Made by a program: the position numbers and the translations under genes
Part shown: piece by piece, positions 34,829-43,792 of the stretch
How positions within the stretch are numbered: the first letter of the stretch is position 1
How the letters are laid out: each line of letters starts with the position of its first letter
The notes under the pieces: generated by a model
Told to the model about the DNA's origin: nothing
Database searches by the model: none
Seen by the model: the letters and a program-made list of their open reading frames with translations, nothing else
Assembly: GCA_031282245.1 (NCBI GenBank)
Contig: JAITEB010000018.1
Span: forward strand, 1 to 56,539
Length of the DNA: 56,539 nt
Direction of reading: 5' to 3'
Source of the DNA: Oscillospiraceae bacterium
GTDB lineage: Bacteria; Bacillota; Clostridia; Oscillospirales; Ruminococcaceae

Positions 34829-35977
34829 ATGAAGGTTTTATTAAAATACCTTGCGCTGCTTCTGGCGTTCATGATGATATTTACTGTTTGCTCATGCACG
34901 CTTTACGGCGGCGATACGACTTGGGTTTATGAGATAGACGGCGAAAAAATACCGGCCGGGGTGTATCTTTATTATCAGCAGGTCGCATATGGGCTTGCCG
35001 AACAGAAAATAGCCGAAGAAACGGCGGCGGCGTCCTCACAGGACGGCAGCGAATCTTCCGCGGCGTCCAGCTCCGTCCCTTTTGCCGATAAGACTATAGA
35101 GGGCATTCCCTCCGCCGAATGGCTGCAAAATGAGGTATTAAATCTTTGCAAACGCTATGTAACCGTTCAGAAAGAGTTTACGGCTCTGGGGCTTTCCGTC
35201 AGCGAAGCCGAGCTTAAAAACACAAGAGACACGGCCGCAAAAAACTACGAAACCAACGAGGCTCAAATTAAGGTTTACTCAACTTTTGGGATCGGGCTGG
35301 AAAGCTTTAAAAACGTCAGCTTGTCCGACGTTTACAGTACTACGCTTTTCTCAAAGTATTTCGGCGCAGGCGGGGAATATGAAGTGCCGGAAGACGAACT
35401 TAAGGCTTATTATGCCGAAAATTATGCCGCCGCCGTGATTTACACCGTTCCTGTTTCGGAGGATACGGATTTAAAAATCCTGGATGTAAATCTTGATAAG
35501 CTTATTGACAATCTGAACAGTACGCCGGACGGCTTTTCCGCCGCTATTATGGAGTTTGAGTCTACCGTTCCGGAAGAATTGAGAAGCGACTATACAAGCG
35601 GCCTGAGCGAGGACACTTTTACCGCGCTTATAGACAAGAGCAATTCCAATTCGTCAGTACCGGCTCTTGTGAGCAATGCGGTGTGGGAAACGGAGGGCTA
35701 TGGCAAATATGTCAGAATCAATGTTTCGGACACGCAGATTTATATAGTGGCGAGAAGGGACGTTCTGGCCGATTCGCTCAGCGTTTACTTTGCCATTTAC
35801 GGCAGTTCGCTGCTGTATGAGTTCAAAAGCGAAGACTATGCGGCTGCTCTTGATGAAAAGGGCGCGGGTCTCAGCGTCACAGAAAACAGCAAAGCCTTGA
35901 GACGTTATTCGCTCGGCCAGATGGAAAAGAATATAGCCGCGGTGAATTCCGCATACGCCGCAAACTACGCTTATTAA
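34829..35977 (+). CDS. Putative lipoprotein, SurA/PrsA N-terminal-like
   Basis: 382 residues; ATG 34829 follows AGGAGGAA. A signal sequence (LLKYLALLLAFMMIFTV) ends in CSC, where the second Cys is the likely lipidation site. WVYEIDGEKIPAGVYLYYQ and then QNEVLNLCKRYVTVQKEFTALG resemble the N-terminal chaperone region of PrsA/SurA foldases (a short beta pair, then helices), interrupted by a Ser/Ala-rich insert at about 70-90. The C-terminal half lacks a recognisable parvulin isomerase domain. Probably an extracytoplasmic chaperone-like protein at the outer face of the membrane; enzymatic activity is doubtful. Ends at a strong bidirectional terminator. Confidence 0.65.
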   Translation: MKVLLKYLALLLAFMMIFTVCSCTLYGGDTTWVYEIDGEKIPAGVYLYYQQVAYGLAEQKIAEETAAASSQDGSESSAASSSVPFADKTIEGIPSAEWLQNEVLNLCKRYVTVQKEFTALGLSVSEAELKNTRDTAAKNYETNEAQIKVYSTFGIGLESFKNVSLSDVYSTTLFSKYFGAGGEYEVPEDELKAYYAENYAAAVIYTVPVSEDTDLKILDVNLDKLIDNLNSTPDGFSAAIMEFESTVPEELRSDYTSGLSEDTFTALIDKSNSNSSVPALVSNAVWETEGYGKYVRINVSDTQIYIVARRDVLADSLSVYFAIYGSSLLYEFKSEDYAAALDEKGAGLSVTENSKALRRYSLGQMEKNIAAVNSAYAANYAY

Positions 35978-35986
35978 TCCCCCTAT

Positions 35987-36030
35987 AAAAAGACAACAGA
36001 TTCGCACTCAAACGAATCTGTTGTCTTTTT
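35987..36030. terminator. Strong bidirectional terminator
   Basis: 18-bp perfect arms (35987-36004 and 36013-36030) with AAAAA/TTTTT at the base. It serves the lipoprotein gene on the plus strand and the ABC ATPase gene on the minus strand, whose stop codon overlaps the stem. Confidence 0.95.
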
Positions 36031-36706
36031 ATGCAATCAAGCGCCCGTCGGATATTTTCAGCACGCGGCCGGCGCTTTTGGCAATTTTGTCATTGTGGGT
36101 GATAAGCACAACGGTTTTGCCTTCCCGGTTGATGTCCAGCAGAAGCCGCATGATTTCAGCGCCGGACGCGCTGTCAAGATTCCCCGTCGGTTCGTCGGCT
36201 AAAATCAGGGACGGCTGACCACAAAGCGCCCGCGCAATGGCCACCCGCTGCTGCTGGCCGCCCGAAAGCCGGGAGGGAAGGTGCCCGCTCCTGTGGGAAA
36301 GACCAACTTTTTCAAGGGCGGCAAGCGCTTCCTCCCGGCGCGCCTTGCGGTCAAGGCCCCTGTAAAACAGGGGAAGCTCCACATTTTCGGCGGCATTCAT
36401 GCCAGGCACAAGATTAAAGCTTTGGAAAACAAAGCCGATTTCCCTGTTGCGTATCACAGAAAGCTCTTTTTCCGGAATGCGGCTTACATCACGCCCGTTT
36501 AACAGGTAACGCCCCGTGTCGGGCAGATCCAGGCAGCCGAGGGTATTCATCAGCGTGGACTTGCCGGAACCGGACTGGCCGATAATCGCGGCAAACTCTC
36601 CCCGCATTATCTCAAGTGAAATGTCTTTGAGAGCGTGGATTATGCTGTTCCCGCCGCCATATGTTTTGCTCATATTTTCAAGCTGAATTAAAATTTTCTC
36701 CGGCAT
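36029..36706 (-). CDS. Orphan ABC ATPase, MacB/LolD type
   Basis: 225 residues. Walker A GQSGSGKSTLMN, Q-loop VFQSFNLVPGMNA, signature LSGGQQQRVAIARAL, Walker B LILADEPTGNLDS and the switch LITHND are all intact. The pattern LNGRDVSRIPEKELSVIRNR and EIGFVFQSFNL is that of the MacB/LolD/FtsE-like group that partners with FtsX-type permeases. No permease gene lies nearby; the upstream gene encodes a single-helix protein of unknown role. It may serve a permease elsewhere. The ATG 36706 has a moderate AAAAGGA upstream. Confidence 0.9.
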   Translation of the reverse strand: MPEKILIQLENMSKTYGGGNSIIHALKDISLEIMRGEFAAIIGQSGSGKSTLMNTLGCLDLPDTGRYLLNGRDVSRIPEKELSVIRNREIGFVFQSFNLVPGMNAAENVELPLFYRGLDRKARREEALAALEKVGLSHRSGHLPSRLSGGQQQRVAIARALCGQPSLILADEPTGNLDSASGAEIMRLLLDINREGKTVVLITHNDKIAKSAGRVLKISDGRLIA

Positions 36707-36828
36707 GTGCGTATAATCCTTTTCTAACAGGCTGGCTGATAATACCGCCTATATAAGTTTGTACGCTTTCGGCGGAAATAAAACAACTGGGGGAAAATTT
36801 CTGTTCAGCCTTAAATTTATTCTTCAAT

Positions 36829-37644
36829 TTAGTTTTTAATTTCCGGCCGCATCAAAATATATTCCTGAATTATTTCGTCTTTTGGAACGTCCGCTATAAC
36901 GATTTTATAAAAGCCCATATATCCGCCTAATTCCGCGTCAATGGGAACAATTGCGGCTATTGTGTTTTCGTCAATTATAGTATAGCTCCCGCAGCCAATA
37001 TCCCTGATAGCTGTTATTTTTTCAACTTTTGAGTAGGATTTATAATACATAATAGTGCAAGCCCTGTCTTCGGCATTATAATTATCATAAACATGGTCTA
37101 AATATGGAGGCGTGCCATAATTGCCGATGCTGCCGGCGCTTTTGAACACCAGCTTTTCAGTTTCCCCGCGAAGTTCCTCCGGTAGTTTATTGACGGCATT
37201 TTCATCATAGGCATACGCAAGGAAAGTGGTTTTTTCTGTTTCAAAATCAGTGAGGAAGTAATTGTACCCATCGCTATTATACATATCGTCCCCCAGACAT
37301 GAAATCATATACCGCCCGTCCTTTGAGATAGAAACCCTTATATAGTCCTGCCCTTTTATCTCAACGAATTTGTCAATTACGTTTTTGCTTATGTCGTATC
37401 TTAGGACATATGGGTAATAAACAGCAAATAGAAAGCGCTCTCTGTTGTCCAGGCGCCAAGGTTCGCTCCAAAAAACAAACGACCGGGCCAAATCTTTTCC
37501 CTCTTCCACATCTATAAACACCGGTTTGCATTTATTTTCCGGCAATTCCGCCGCTCTTATCATCTCGAACACAGCTCCGGAGACGATAATTACCAGAAAA
37601 ACTGCAATCGCAATAATCACGCCGCGCTTTTTTAATTTTGTCAT
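36829..37644 (-). CDS. Unrecognised membrane-anchored extracytoplasmic protein
   Basis: 271 residues starting at ATG 37644 after AGGAGAA. An N-terminal basic stretch (KLKKRG) and one helix (VIIAIAVFLVIIVSGAVFEMI) suggest a signal anchor, with the rest outside. The segments YVLRYDISKNVIDKFVEIKG, IRVSISKDGRYMISCLGDDM, YFLTDFETEKTTFLAYAYDE and YKIVIADVPKDEIIQEYIL look like short beta-sheet repeats (hydrophobic-D-x-x-T/N turns) of a TolB- or propeller-like fold. I do not recognise the family. It lies 122 bases upstream of the orphan ATPase on the same strand and could be its partner. Confidence 0.6.
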   Translation of the reverse strand: MTKLKKRGVIIAIAVFLVIIVSGAVFEMIRAAELPENKCKPVFIDVEEGKDLARSFVFWSEPWRLDNRERFLFAVYYPYVLRYDISKNVIDKFVEIKGQDYIRVSISKDGRYMISCLGDDMYNSDGYNYFLTDFETEKTTFLAYAYDENAVNKLPEELRGETEKLVFKSAGSIGNYGTPPYLDHVYDNYNAEDRACTIMYYKSYSKVEKITAIRDIGCGSYTIIDENTIAAIVPIDAELGGYMGFYKIVIADVPKDEIIQEYILMRPEIKN

Positions 37645-37670
37645 TTTATTTTCTCCTGCAATTTAAAGTA

Positions 37671-37706
37671 AAAAAGCAAAGCCGCCGGACACTCCGGCGG
37701 TTTTGC
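37671..37706 (-). terminator. Intrinsic terminator of degV
   Basis: On the minus strand GCAAAACCGCCGGA pairs with TCCGGCGGCTTTGC around a 3-base loop (one G-U contact), followed by TTTTT. Confidence 0.9.
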
Positions 37707-37711
37707 AAAAA

Positions 37712-38584
37712 TTATTCAAGCATTAATATTAAGCCGTATGTGTTCGGCCCGCAATGAGAATTTACAACCGCGCTGACCGGCGCGTCATATATTTTGTCAA
37801 AATCATACAGTTCTTTGGCGGTTTTTATAATCAGCGGCAGATAGCTCTCGTCCTCAAAAACAGCATGAGCAATAAAAAATACAGCTCTTTTTATATTTTT
37901 ATAAAGCGCAAACTTGTCCTTCAAAAACTGGACGTAAACTTTTTCCATGGAGCCTCTGTATTTCTTGCCCACGGTCATCGCGCCGCCGTTGGCGTTGTCC
38001 AGGTCAATCGACGGATGAAGCTTAAGCAGATTGGCCCCAAAAGCCTCCAGCGCGGAGCATCTTCCACCCTTGCGCAGAAACTCCAGGGTGTCCACGACAA
38101 AACTGACCCTGACATTGTCTGTTAGAGGGATCAGCTCCTGCTGTATCTGTGCGGCTGATTTGCCCTCCTGTATGCGATCATATGCTTCCAGCACGATAAG
38201 CGCCGAGCCCGCGGAAAGACTTTTTGAATTCACCGGATATATTCCCCCGCCCAGGTCGCTTGCGGCTATGCAGGCGTTTTGATGACAGGCGGAAACCCCC
38301 GTTCCGATATTGATGTGAATCACCTCATAGCCTTTATCAAGAAACTGCTTGAAATAATCGACATATTCCCCGACGCTGATGGCCGAAGTTGTGGGCAGCA
38401 GTTTTTTTTCGCGGTAAATCCTGAATATATCTTGTCCGGTGATGTCGATGCCATCGTCGGTATACTGCTTGTCTCCAATAATGACATGCAAAGGGAACAG
38501 GTGCAAATCAAGCTTTTCCCTAAGTTCAACAGGCATGTCGCAGGTGCTGTCCGCGCTTAAAATAATCTTCTTTTTTTCAGCCAT
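37712..38584 (-). CDS. DegV family fatty-acid-binding protein
   Basis: 290 residues from ATG 38584, with GGGGAG ten bases upstream; the frame continues to 38656 without a binding site. The opening KIILSADSTCDMP and the central LPTTSAISVGEYVDYF are the DegV signature, with the Ser/Thr in TTSA contacting the bound fatty-acid carboxylate. FVVDTLEFLRKGGRCSA is the second DegV block. DegV/FakB proteins present fatty acids to the FakA kinase; no fakA is in this window. A tandem 13-bp repeat lies just upstream. Confidence 0.95.
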   Translation of the reverse strand: MAEKKKIILSADSTCDMPVELREKLDLHLFPLHVIIGDKQYTDDGIDITGQDIFRIYREKKLLPTTSAISVGEYVDYFKQFLDKGYEVIHINIGTGVSACHQNACIAASDLGGGIYPVNSKSLSAGSALIVLEAYDRIQEGKSAAQIQQELIPLTDNVRVSFVVDTLEFLRKGGRCSALEAFGANLLKLHPSIDLDNANGGAMTVGKKYRGSMEKVYVQFLKDKFALYKNIKRAVFFIAHAVFEDESYLPLIIKTAKELYDFDKIYDAPVSAVVNSHCGPNTYGLILMLE

Positions 38585-38620
38585 AAAATAAGTACTCCCC
38601 GTTTGATTAATATTGTTTTT

Positions 38621-38646
38621 TTGTACTTCAATATTGTACTTCAATG
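38621..38646. repeat. Tandem 13-bp repeat upstream of degV, possible operator
   Basis: TTGTACTTCAATA is followed immediately by TTGTACTTCAATG. It lies 37-62 bases upstream of the degV start and overlaps a weak promoter candidate (TTGCGT-17-TATTGA on the minus strand). Confidence 0.5.
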
Positions 38647-38747
38647 AGTAACGCAAGTCAATGTGTTTTTATCAAAATTACATGCGCGCTAACGCGTTTT
38701 CAGCGTTCGGGCGCGCCGGACAGCCCTTAAAAAATCGCAAAATATTA

Positions 38748-38798
38748 TAAAAAACACGCAAAACCGCCGTCGCTATGAATGCAACGGCGGTTTTGCGT
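38748..38798 (-). terminator. Intrinsic terminator of the sugar transporter operon
   Basis: 15-bp arms at 38756-38770 and 38784-38798 (ACGCAAAACCGCCGT and complement), with TTTTTT just after the stem on the minus strand. Confidence 0.93.
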
Positions 38799-38807
38799 TT
38801 GCCTGAC

Positions 38808-39905
38808 TTATTGCGGCGGCTTGCTTTCGTTCGTTTTTTTCTTTGGGATAAACCATCCGGGCAGCGCCAGCTTAAAACTCCCGCCGTTTCGGTTGGAAAT
38901 GATTATGCTTTGCAGCACGATAAACAAGCAGAGCATCGCGCCTGTGGTTATGCCCTGCCACCACGGGCCTTTCAGCCCCATGGCCACGACGACGTTGTTA
39001 ATAGTACCCAGCGAAATTACGCCGAACAAAGTTCCAATAATGTTGCCTACGCCGCCGGTCAGCAGCACCCCGCCTATTATAGAAGACGCTATAGCTTTCA
39101 TCTCGGCGCCGGTGGCCTGGGTAACTGAACCCGAACCCGTGTGCAGAAGATACACAAAGCCCGCTATCCCGGATAACATCCCGCAGATCATATACGAGTA
39201 CAGCCTTGTGCGCCTTATGTTTATGCCGAGCATCAGTGCGTTTTGGCTGCCGCCGCCTATAGCGTAGAGACTGCGACCGAACCTTGACCATTTCAGCACG
39301 ACAAAAAGCGCAAGCAGAACAAGCAGCGCGACAATCACGCCAAGTTCTATCTTCGCGTTGATAAAATTGCCGTTTTTGGCGTAATAACCTATCCCAGGCA
39401 GCCTGATTTCTATTTCCCGGAGAGCCGAAAAACCGGCGTGCTTTACCGTGCGCGGGTTGACTTCGACCATAGTGCTAATCCCCCGGGCAAGAAACATTCC
39501 CGCCAGCGTGATGATAAACGGCTGGATGTCCAGGAAAGATATGAGCAGCCCCTGAAGAAGCCCGAACGCAAGGCCAATGCCCAAAGCCAGACCCAGCGCG
39601 CCCAAAACGCTCCCGCCGCGGTCCTCAAGATAGACGGCGCAGCACACGCTGACCAGCGCGGTAATGCCTCCCACAGAAATGTCTATGCCGCCCTGGATCA
39701 TAACGACGCTTAAAGCGCATGCAAGTATTATAAGAGAGGCGTTTTCGTTGAACAAGTTCAAAAACTGCTGAGGGTTCAGAAATCCGCCGCCGAAAAATAT
39801 CATGGAAAGCGCATACATGGCGGCAAATATACTTATAGTTATAATCAACAGCAGATTACTGTCCGTTAAAGGCTGTCTGTGCCTGATTTTTTTAATTGCT
39901 GTCAT
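38808..39905 (-). CDS. yjfF: Sugar ABC transporter permease, YjfF-like
   Basis: 365 residues from ATG 39905, placed 12 bases after GGAGG; a TTG nine bases earlier is too close to that site. About ten hydrophobic helices. The motif GGIDISVGGITALVSVC and later GINIRRTRLYSYMICG are the BPD_transp_2 signatures of RbsC/XylH/YjfF-type permeases. The gene follows the YtfT-like permease with a single intervening base. It forms the membrane channel with its partner for import of a pentose or furanose sugar. Confidence 0.9.
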   Translation of the reverse strand: MTAIKKIRHRQPLTDSNLLLIITISIFAAMYALSMIFFGGGFLNPQQFLNLFNENASLIILACALSVVMIQGGIDISVGGITALVSVCCAVYLEDRGGSVLGALGLALGIGLAFGLLQGLLISFLDIQPFIITLAGMFLARGISTMVEVNPRTVKHAGFSALREIEIRLPGIGYYAKNGNFINAKIELGVIVALLVLLALFVVLKWSRFGRSLYAIGGGSQNALMLGINIRRTRLYSYMICGMLSGIAGFVYLLHTGSGSVTQATGAEMKAIASSIIGGVLLTGGVGNIIGTLFGVISLGTINNVVVAMGLKGPWWQGITTGAMLCLFIVLQSIIISNRNGGSFKLALPGWFIPKKKTNESKPPQ

Positions 39906-39906
39906 G

Positions 39907-40992
39907 CTACACAAGCGCCTCCTTTACGGGCGGGCTTTTTTTTGGAAACAGTTTCGCCCAAAGCTTCTCTAAAGCGCTTTTCACCGCGGGAGAGCTTATA
40001 ACCACAAGTATAATAATAACAAGCGCCTTATAAAACCTGATTGACTCCGAAGTTACGCCGGGCATCGCGTAAAGCGTGACCGTCAGCGCCTGAATAGTAT
40101 ACGCGCCTATAATAGAGCCGGCCATGTTAAACTTTCCGCCGCCGAGCGCGTTCCCGCCGATTGCCACCGCCAGAATTACGTCCATTTCTATATCCTGCGC
40201 GACAGAACTGTAATTTATCGTACTCATCCGGCTTACTTTGATAAAAGCGGCGACGGCAACGCAGAACCCGATTATAATATATGCCAGCAGTTTTATCCGG
40301 ACAGGATTCAGCCCGTTTAAACGCGCGGACTTTTCGTTTATGCCCACTGCCTGAGTATAAAGCCCCAGATTTGTGAATTTTAAAACCAGAGCAATCACAA
40401 TCATACACAATACCGCTATCAAAATGGGCGTGGGCACAGGCACCCCCGGAATAAATCCGCCGAAATAGCCGAACTGCTTTTCGGAAATTTTGGCAATCTG
40501 GCCGCCGCCAATCCAATAGCCTATTGAGCGCCCGGACGTAAATAATATCAGCGTCGCTATCATAGGCTGAATTTTGAATATCGAAACCAGCACGCCGTTA
40601 AACGCGCCGAACAGCATTGCGACAACACAGCTGGCCAAAAACGCATAAATAATGGGCGCGTGCAGGATGTCCGGCGAGGCCTCGTTACCGCAGAGAACCC
40701 GGAGCACAACGCCGCCCGCGATCGCGATCGCCGCGCCCACGCTGATGTCCTGCCCGCCCGACGCCGCCGTCACCAGCGTCATGCCTATCGCCAGAATAGC
40801 AAGCTCAGAGCCGTTATCCAGTATGCTTATAACATTGCCGGACAAAACAGTGTTGCCCACGTTGTTCACTCTAAGCTCCAGCGAGAAAAAATTGGGTTCG
40901 ACTATTAAATTAATAATAACTATTGCGAAAAGCGAGACCAGCGGAAAAAGCAGCTGCGCGTTTTTCCGCGCAGTTTCTTTCAGTTTAAGCAT
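39907..40992 (-). CDS. ytfT: Sugar ABC transporter permease, YtfT-like
   Basis: 361 residues from ATG 40992, after GGGGAGG. The motif GGQDISVGAAIAIAGGVVLR and GLNPVRIKLLAYIIIGFCVA identify a BPD_transp_2 permease; the QDIS form is typical of YtfT. It overlaps the end of the ATPase gene by eight bases, so translation is probably coupled. Partner of the YjfF-like permease. Confidence 0.9.
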   Translation of the reverse strand: MLKLKETARKNAQLLFPLVSLFAIVIINLIVEPNFFSLELRVNNVGNTVLSGNVISILDNGSELAILAIGMTLVTAASGGQDISVGAAIAIAGGVVLRVLCGNEASPDILHAPIIYAFLASCVVAMLFGAFNGVLVSIFKIQPMIATLILFTSGRSIGYWIGGGQIAKISEKQFGYFGGFIPGVPVPTPILIAVLCMIVIALVLKFTNLGLYTQAVGINEKSARLNGLNPVRIKLLAYIIIGFCVAVAAFIKVSRMSTINYSSVAQDIEMDVILAVAIGGNALGGGKFNMAGSIIGAYTIQALTVTLYAMPGVTSESIRFYKALVIIILVVISSPAVKSALEKLWAKLFPKKSPPVKEALV

Positions 40993-42508
40993 TGTCCGGC
41001 GCCTCCCCCGCAATAGTGCGCATTATTTTATCCTGCGTCATGTCTTCGCCATTAAGCTCGCCGACTATGCGCCTGTCGCGCATGACGATCAGCCGGGAAC
41101 AGGTGCGCAGCATTTCTTCTGTCTCAGAAGATATAAACGTGATAGCCATTCCCTCCGAGGCCAATTTTAATACAAGCTTCTGAATTTCCACTTTTGTGCC
41201 TATATCTATTCCTCTCGTCGGCTCGTCCAGAATCAAATACTCCGGGTGGGTGAGCAGCCAGCGCGCCAGAATAACCTTTTGCTGGTTGCCCCCTGAAAGG
41301 GATTTTATCGGCGTATCGGCGGAAGCGGTCTTTATTCCCAGAAGCCGTATGTACTCGTCGGCGAAGGCTTTCGCTTTGGCCCTGGAAAACGGCCTGAAAA
41401 AGCCCTTCATCACCTGGAGCGCAAGAATAATATTTTCGCGCACAGACAGATCCGCCGATATACCGTCCCGCTTTCTGTCTTCAGGCAAATACCCTATACC
41501 CAGTTTCATGGCGTCAATCGGCTTTGTGATTCTGGCCGCCTTCCCGTTCACGCTTACCCTGCCGCCAGTCATCCTGTCCGCGCCGAAAATGGCGCGCACG
41601 CTTTCACTGCGCCCGGAGCCGAGAAGCCCCGTGAAGCCGTTGACTTCACCTTTTTTAATGCTGAAATCAAAAGGTTTTGTGCCCGCCGCGCTGGAAAGCC
41701 CCGCCGCCTCATACACTGGAACGCCCGCGAATTCCCCGGTCTCAGCTTTTTTCGCCATTATCTCCGAAAGCCCGCCAAGCTCTTTCCCCATCATTTTGGC
41801 AATGAGCTGGACTCTGGGCAAATCCTCAACTTTGTATTCGCCCACAAGCTCGCCGTTGCGCAGAACAGTTATCCTGTCGCAAACCTCATACACCTGCTCA
41901 AGAAAATGCGTGACAAAAACAATGCCGACCCCGCGCGACTTCAGTTCGCGCATAAGCGAAAAAAGCTTCGCCACCTCCTGCTCGTCAAGAGAGGAAGTCG
42001 GCTCGTCCAAAATCAGGATTTTGCATTCCATATCAACGGCGCGGGCGATGGCGACCATTTGCTGTACCGCAAGGGAGCAGCTTGCAAGCTGCTGCGAAGG
42101 CGCGGCCGGGATGCCCAAGTTATCCAGTATTTTTTTTGCCCTCCTGCTCATTTGGCCCCAGTTGACAAAGCTGTATTTCCCGCGCCCGATAAACATGTTT
42201 TCCGCCACGGTCAGGTTCGGGCAAAGCATGACTTCCTGATAAACTGTGCTTATGCCCAAAGACTGGGCTTCCTGCGGGGAGCGGATTTTCGCCGCTTTGG
42301 ACATGCCGTCTATATTTATATAGCCGGTATCCAGAGTATAAACCCCGGTCAAAACTTTTATCAGGGTTGACTTGCCCGCGCCGTTTTCGCCCATCAGCGC
42401 GTGGATTTCGCCTTTGCGGAGCGTGAAATCCACATTCTGCAAAGCGCGCACGCCCGGGAATTCTTTGCCGATATTGCGCATGCTTAAAACTATACCACCA
42501 TCCTGCAT
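40985..42508 (-). CDS. ytfR: Sugar ABC transporter ATP-binding protein, two-domain (YtfR/AraG-like)
   Basis: 507 residues from ATG 42508, after AGGAGAA; upstream in-frame codons to 42577 lack a binding site. The N-terminal ATPase has GENGAGKSTLIKVLTG and ILILDEPTSSLD. The second ATPase domain has the altered Walker A GLLGSGRSE usual for this family, LSGGNQQKVILARWL and YLILDEPTRGIDIG. It energises import through YtfT/YjfF-like permeases. Substrate specificity resides in the binding protein. Confidence 0.95.
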   Translation of the reverse strand: MQDGGIVLSMRNIGKEFPGVRALQNVDFTLRKGEIHALMGENGAGKSTLIKVLTGVYTLDTGYINIDGMSKAAKIRSPQEAQSLGISTVYQEVMLCPNLTVAENMFIGRGKYSFVNWGQMSRRAKKILDNLGIPAAPSQQLASCSLAVQQMVAIARAVDMECKILILDEPTSSLDEQEVAKLFSLMRELKSRGVGIVFVTHFLEQVYEVCDRITVLRNGELVGEYKVEDLPRVQLIAKMMGKELGGLSEIMAKKAETGEFAGVPVYEAAGLSSAAGTKPFDFSIKKGEVNGFTGLLGSGRSESVRAIFGADRMTGGRVSVNGKAARITKPIDAMKLGIGYLPEDRKRDGISADLSVRENIILALQVMKGFFRPFSRAKAKAFADEYIRLLGIKTASADTPIKSLSGGNQQKVILARWLLTHPEYLILDEPTRGIDIGTKVEIQKLVLKLASEGMAITFISSETEEMLRTCSRLIVMRDRRIVGELNGEDMTQDKIMRTIAGEAPDNA

Positions 42509-42624
42509 TAGGCATTCTCCTGTAAATACAGCGCTGTACGGAGTGTGCGAAAAACGCCCACACACCCCGCACAGCACGGCTAATTATAAATTATTTCGTT
42601 TATATCACGTGAATAGCAAAAATA

Positions 42625-43641
42625 TTAACCCAAACCGTAGGTGTTCACATCGTCCGCAGTGATTGTCTTGGCGTCAAAGCCTTTTTCTTCGGAGATAATC
42701 TTTTTCTGAGCTGGGGCCGTGCCGTTCTGGAGGTCTTTTATAATGCCGTCGATAACTTTTGCCTGGAACGGGCTGCACTGGCCGTCATAGTTCCAGTTTC
42801 CGTCAAGCAGCTCCTGAAGCGCCCATTTGTTGCAGTCAAAGCCCATGATTACAACATCGCCGTCAACGCCGTGGGTAATCCCGGCGGCGTCCAGAGCCTG
42901 CGCCGCTCCCTGCGCCATATTGTCGTTTTCGGCATAAATCACGTTAAACGGGGTCTTAGCGTTAATAACGGCTTCAACGATAGTTTTCGCTTCCGCGTCG
43001 CTCCAGTTGCCCGTCTGCTGGACGACTTTGGTCATAGCGCCGGCGGCGAACTCTTTATCCAAAGCGGCGGTGCGGCCGATCTGGGCGTCCGAACCCATAA
43101 CGCCCTGAATATGAATCACGTTATATTCCGCAAGGTTCTGGGCTTTCAGCCAGTCGACAGCGGTTATGCCTTCCTGCGCCATGTCGGAAACGACAGCGGC
43201 TTCATAAAGGCTTTCATCGGCGGAAACCATGCGGTCGAAAAGCAGGATTTTAATGCCGGCTTCGTTCGCGGTCTTGAAAGCCGCGTCCCAGCCGTCGGTC
43301 GCCGCGGCGGAAAGAAGGATGTAGTCCACGCCGTCCGCTACAAACTGGTTGAAAGAAGCGAGCTGTTCCTCAAACTTAAGGCTGTAGGCGAAAGAAGCTT
43401 TGTAGCCGTTGTCTTCGGTAAAGGTCTCCTGGAAATCCTTGACGTTTGCGGCGCGGTAACCGGACTCTTCCGGCGGATTGTTTATGATGCCTACTTTAAT
43501 CAGGCCGTCGCTCTCGGGCGGTGCAGCCTCAACGGATGCGGGCGGACTGTCGGCTGAGCTTGCGGCGGGCGGCGCGGACGTACACGCGGCGAAACTTACG
43601 ACTAAAGTCATAGCTGCAAGTACAATAAGCAATTTTTTCAT
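42625..43641 (-). CDS. ytfQ: Sugar-binding lipoprotein, YtfQ-like
   Basis: 338 residues; ATG 43641 follows AAGGAGTGA. A signal peptide ends in VSFAACTS with Cys as the lipidation site, then a Ser/Ala/Pro linker. The periplasmic-binding-protein fold type I follows: IKVGIINNPPEESGYRAANV, AAGAMTKVVQQTGNWSDAEA and MGFDCNKWALQELLDG. The ordering and motifs resemble YtfQ, which binds galactofuranose/arabinofuranose-like sugars in E. coli, and not RbsB. Given the AraR-like regulator, an arabinose-type or furanose ligand is likely. The gap to the regulator gene carries the promoter and candidate operator. Confidence 0.9.
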   Translation of the reverse strand: MKKLLIVLAAMTLVVSFAACTSAPPAASSADSPPASVEAAPPESDGLIKVGIINNPPEESGYRAANVKDFQETFTEDNGYKASFAYSLKFEEQLASFNQFVADGVDYILLSAAATDGWDAAFKTANEAGIKILLFDRMVSADESLYEAAVVSDMAQEGITAVDWLKAQNLAEYNVIHIQGVMGSDAQIGRTAALDKEFAAGAMTKVVQQTGNWSDAEAKTIVEAVINAKTPFNVIYAENDNMAQGAAQALDAAGITHGVDGDVVIMGFDCNKWALQELLDGNWNYDGQCSPFQAKVIDGIIKDLQNGTAPAQKKIISEEKGFDAKTITADDVNTYGLG

Positions 43642-43702
43642 TTTTAAGTTTTCACTCCTTCAATAAATTTGCGCGTTAATAAATCAGTCACTTGACAAGA
43701 CA

Positions 43703-43733
43703 ATTTTATCATGGACATTAGTACAAGTACATA
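43703..43733 (-). promoter_or_regulatory. Promoter with candidate AraR operator upstream of the sugar transporter
   Basis: On the minus strand an extended -10 (TGATAAAAT, hexamer at 43703-43708) lies downstream of the palindrome TATGTACTTGTACTAA (43718-43733), which covers the -35 position. The half-sites TATGTAC and TTAGTAC resemble the Bacillus AraR box core (GTAC-rich palindrome). Confidence 0.5.
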
Positions 43734-43792
43734 TAAAATTCTATGATAAATCTATAATTTTCTCTAAAAATAAAACATCTTTTTATAGATTA

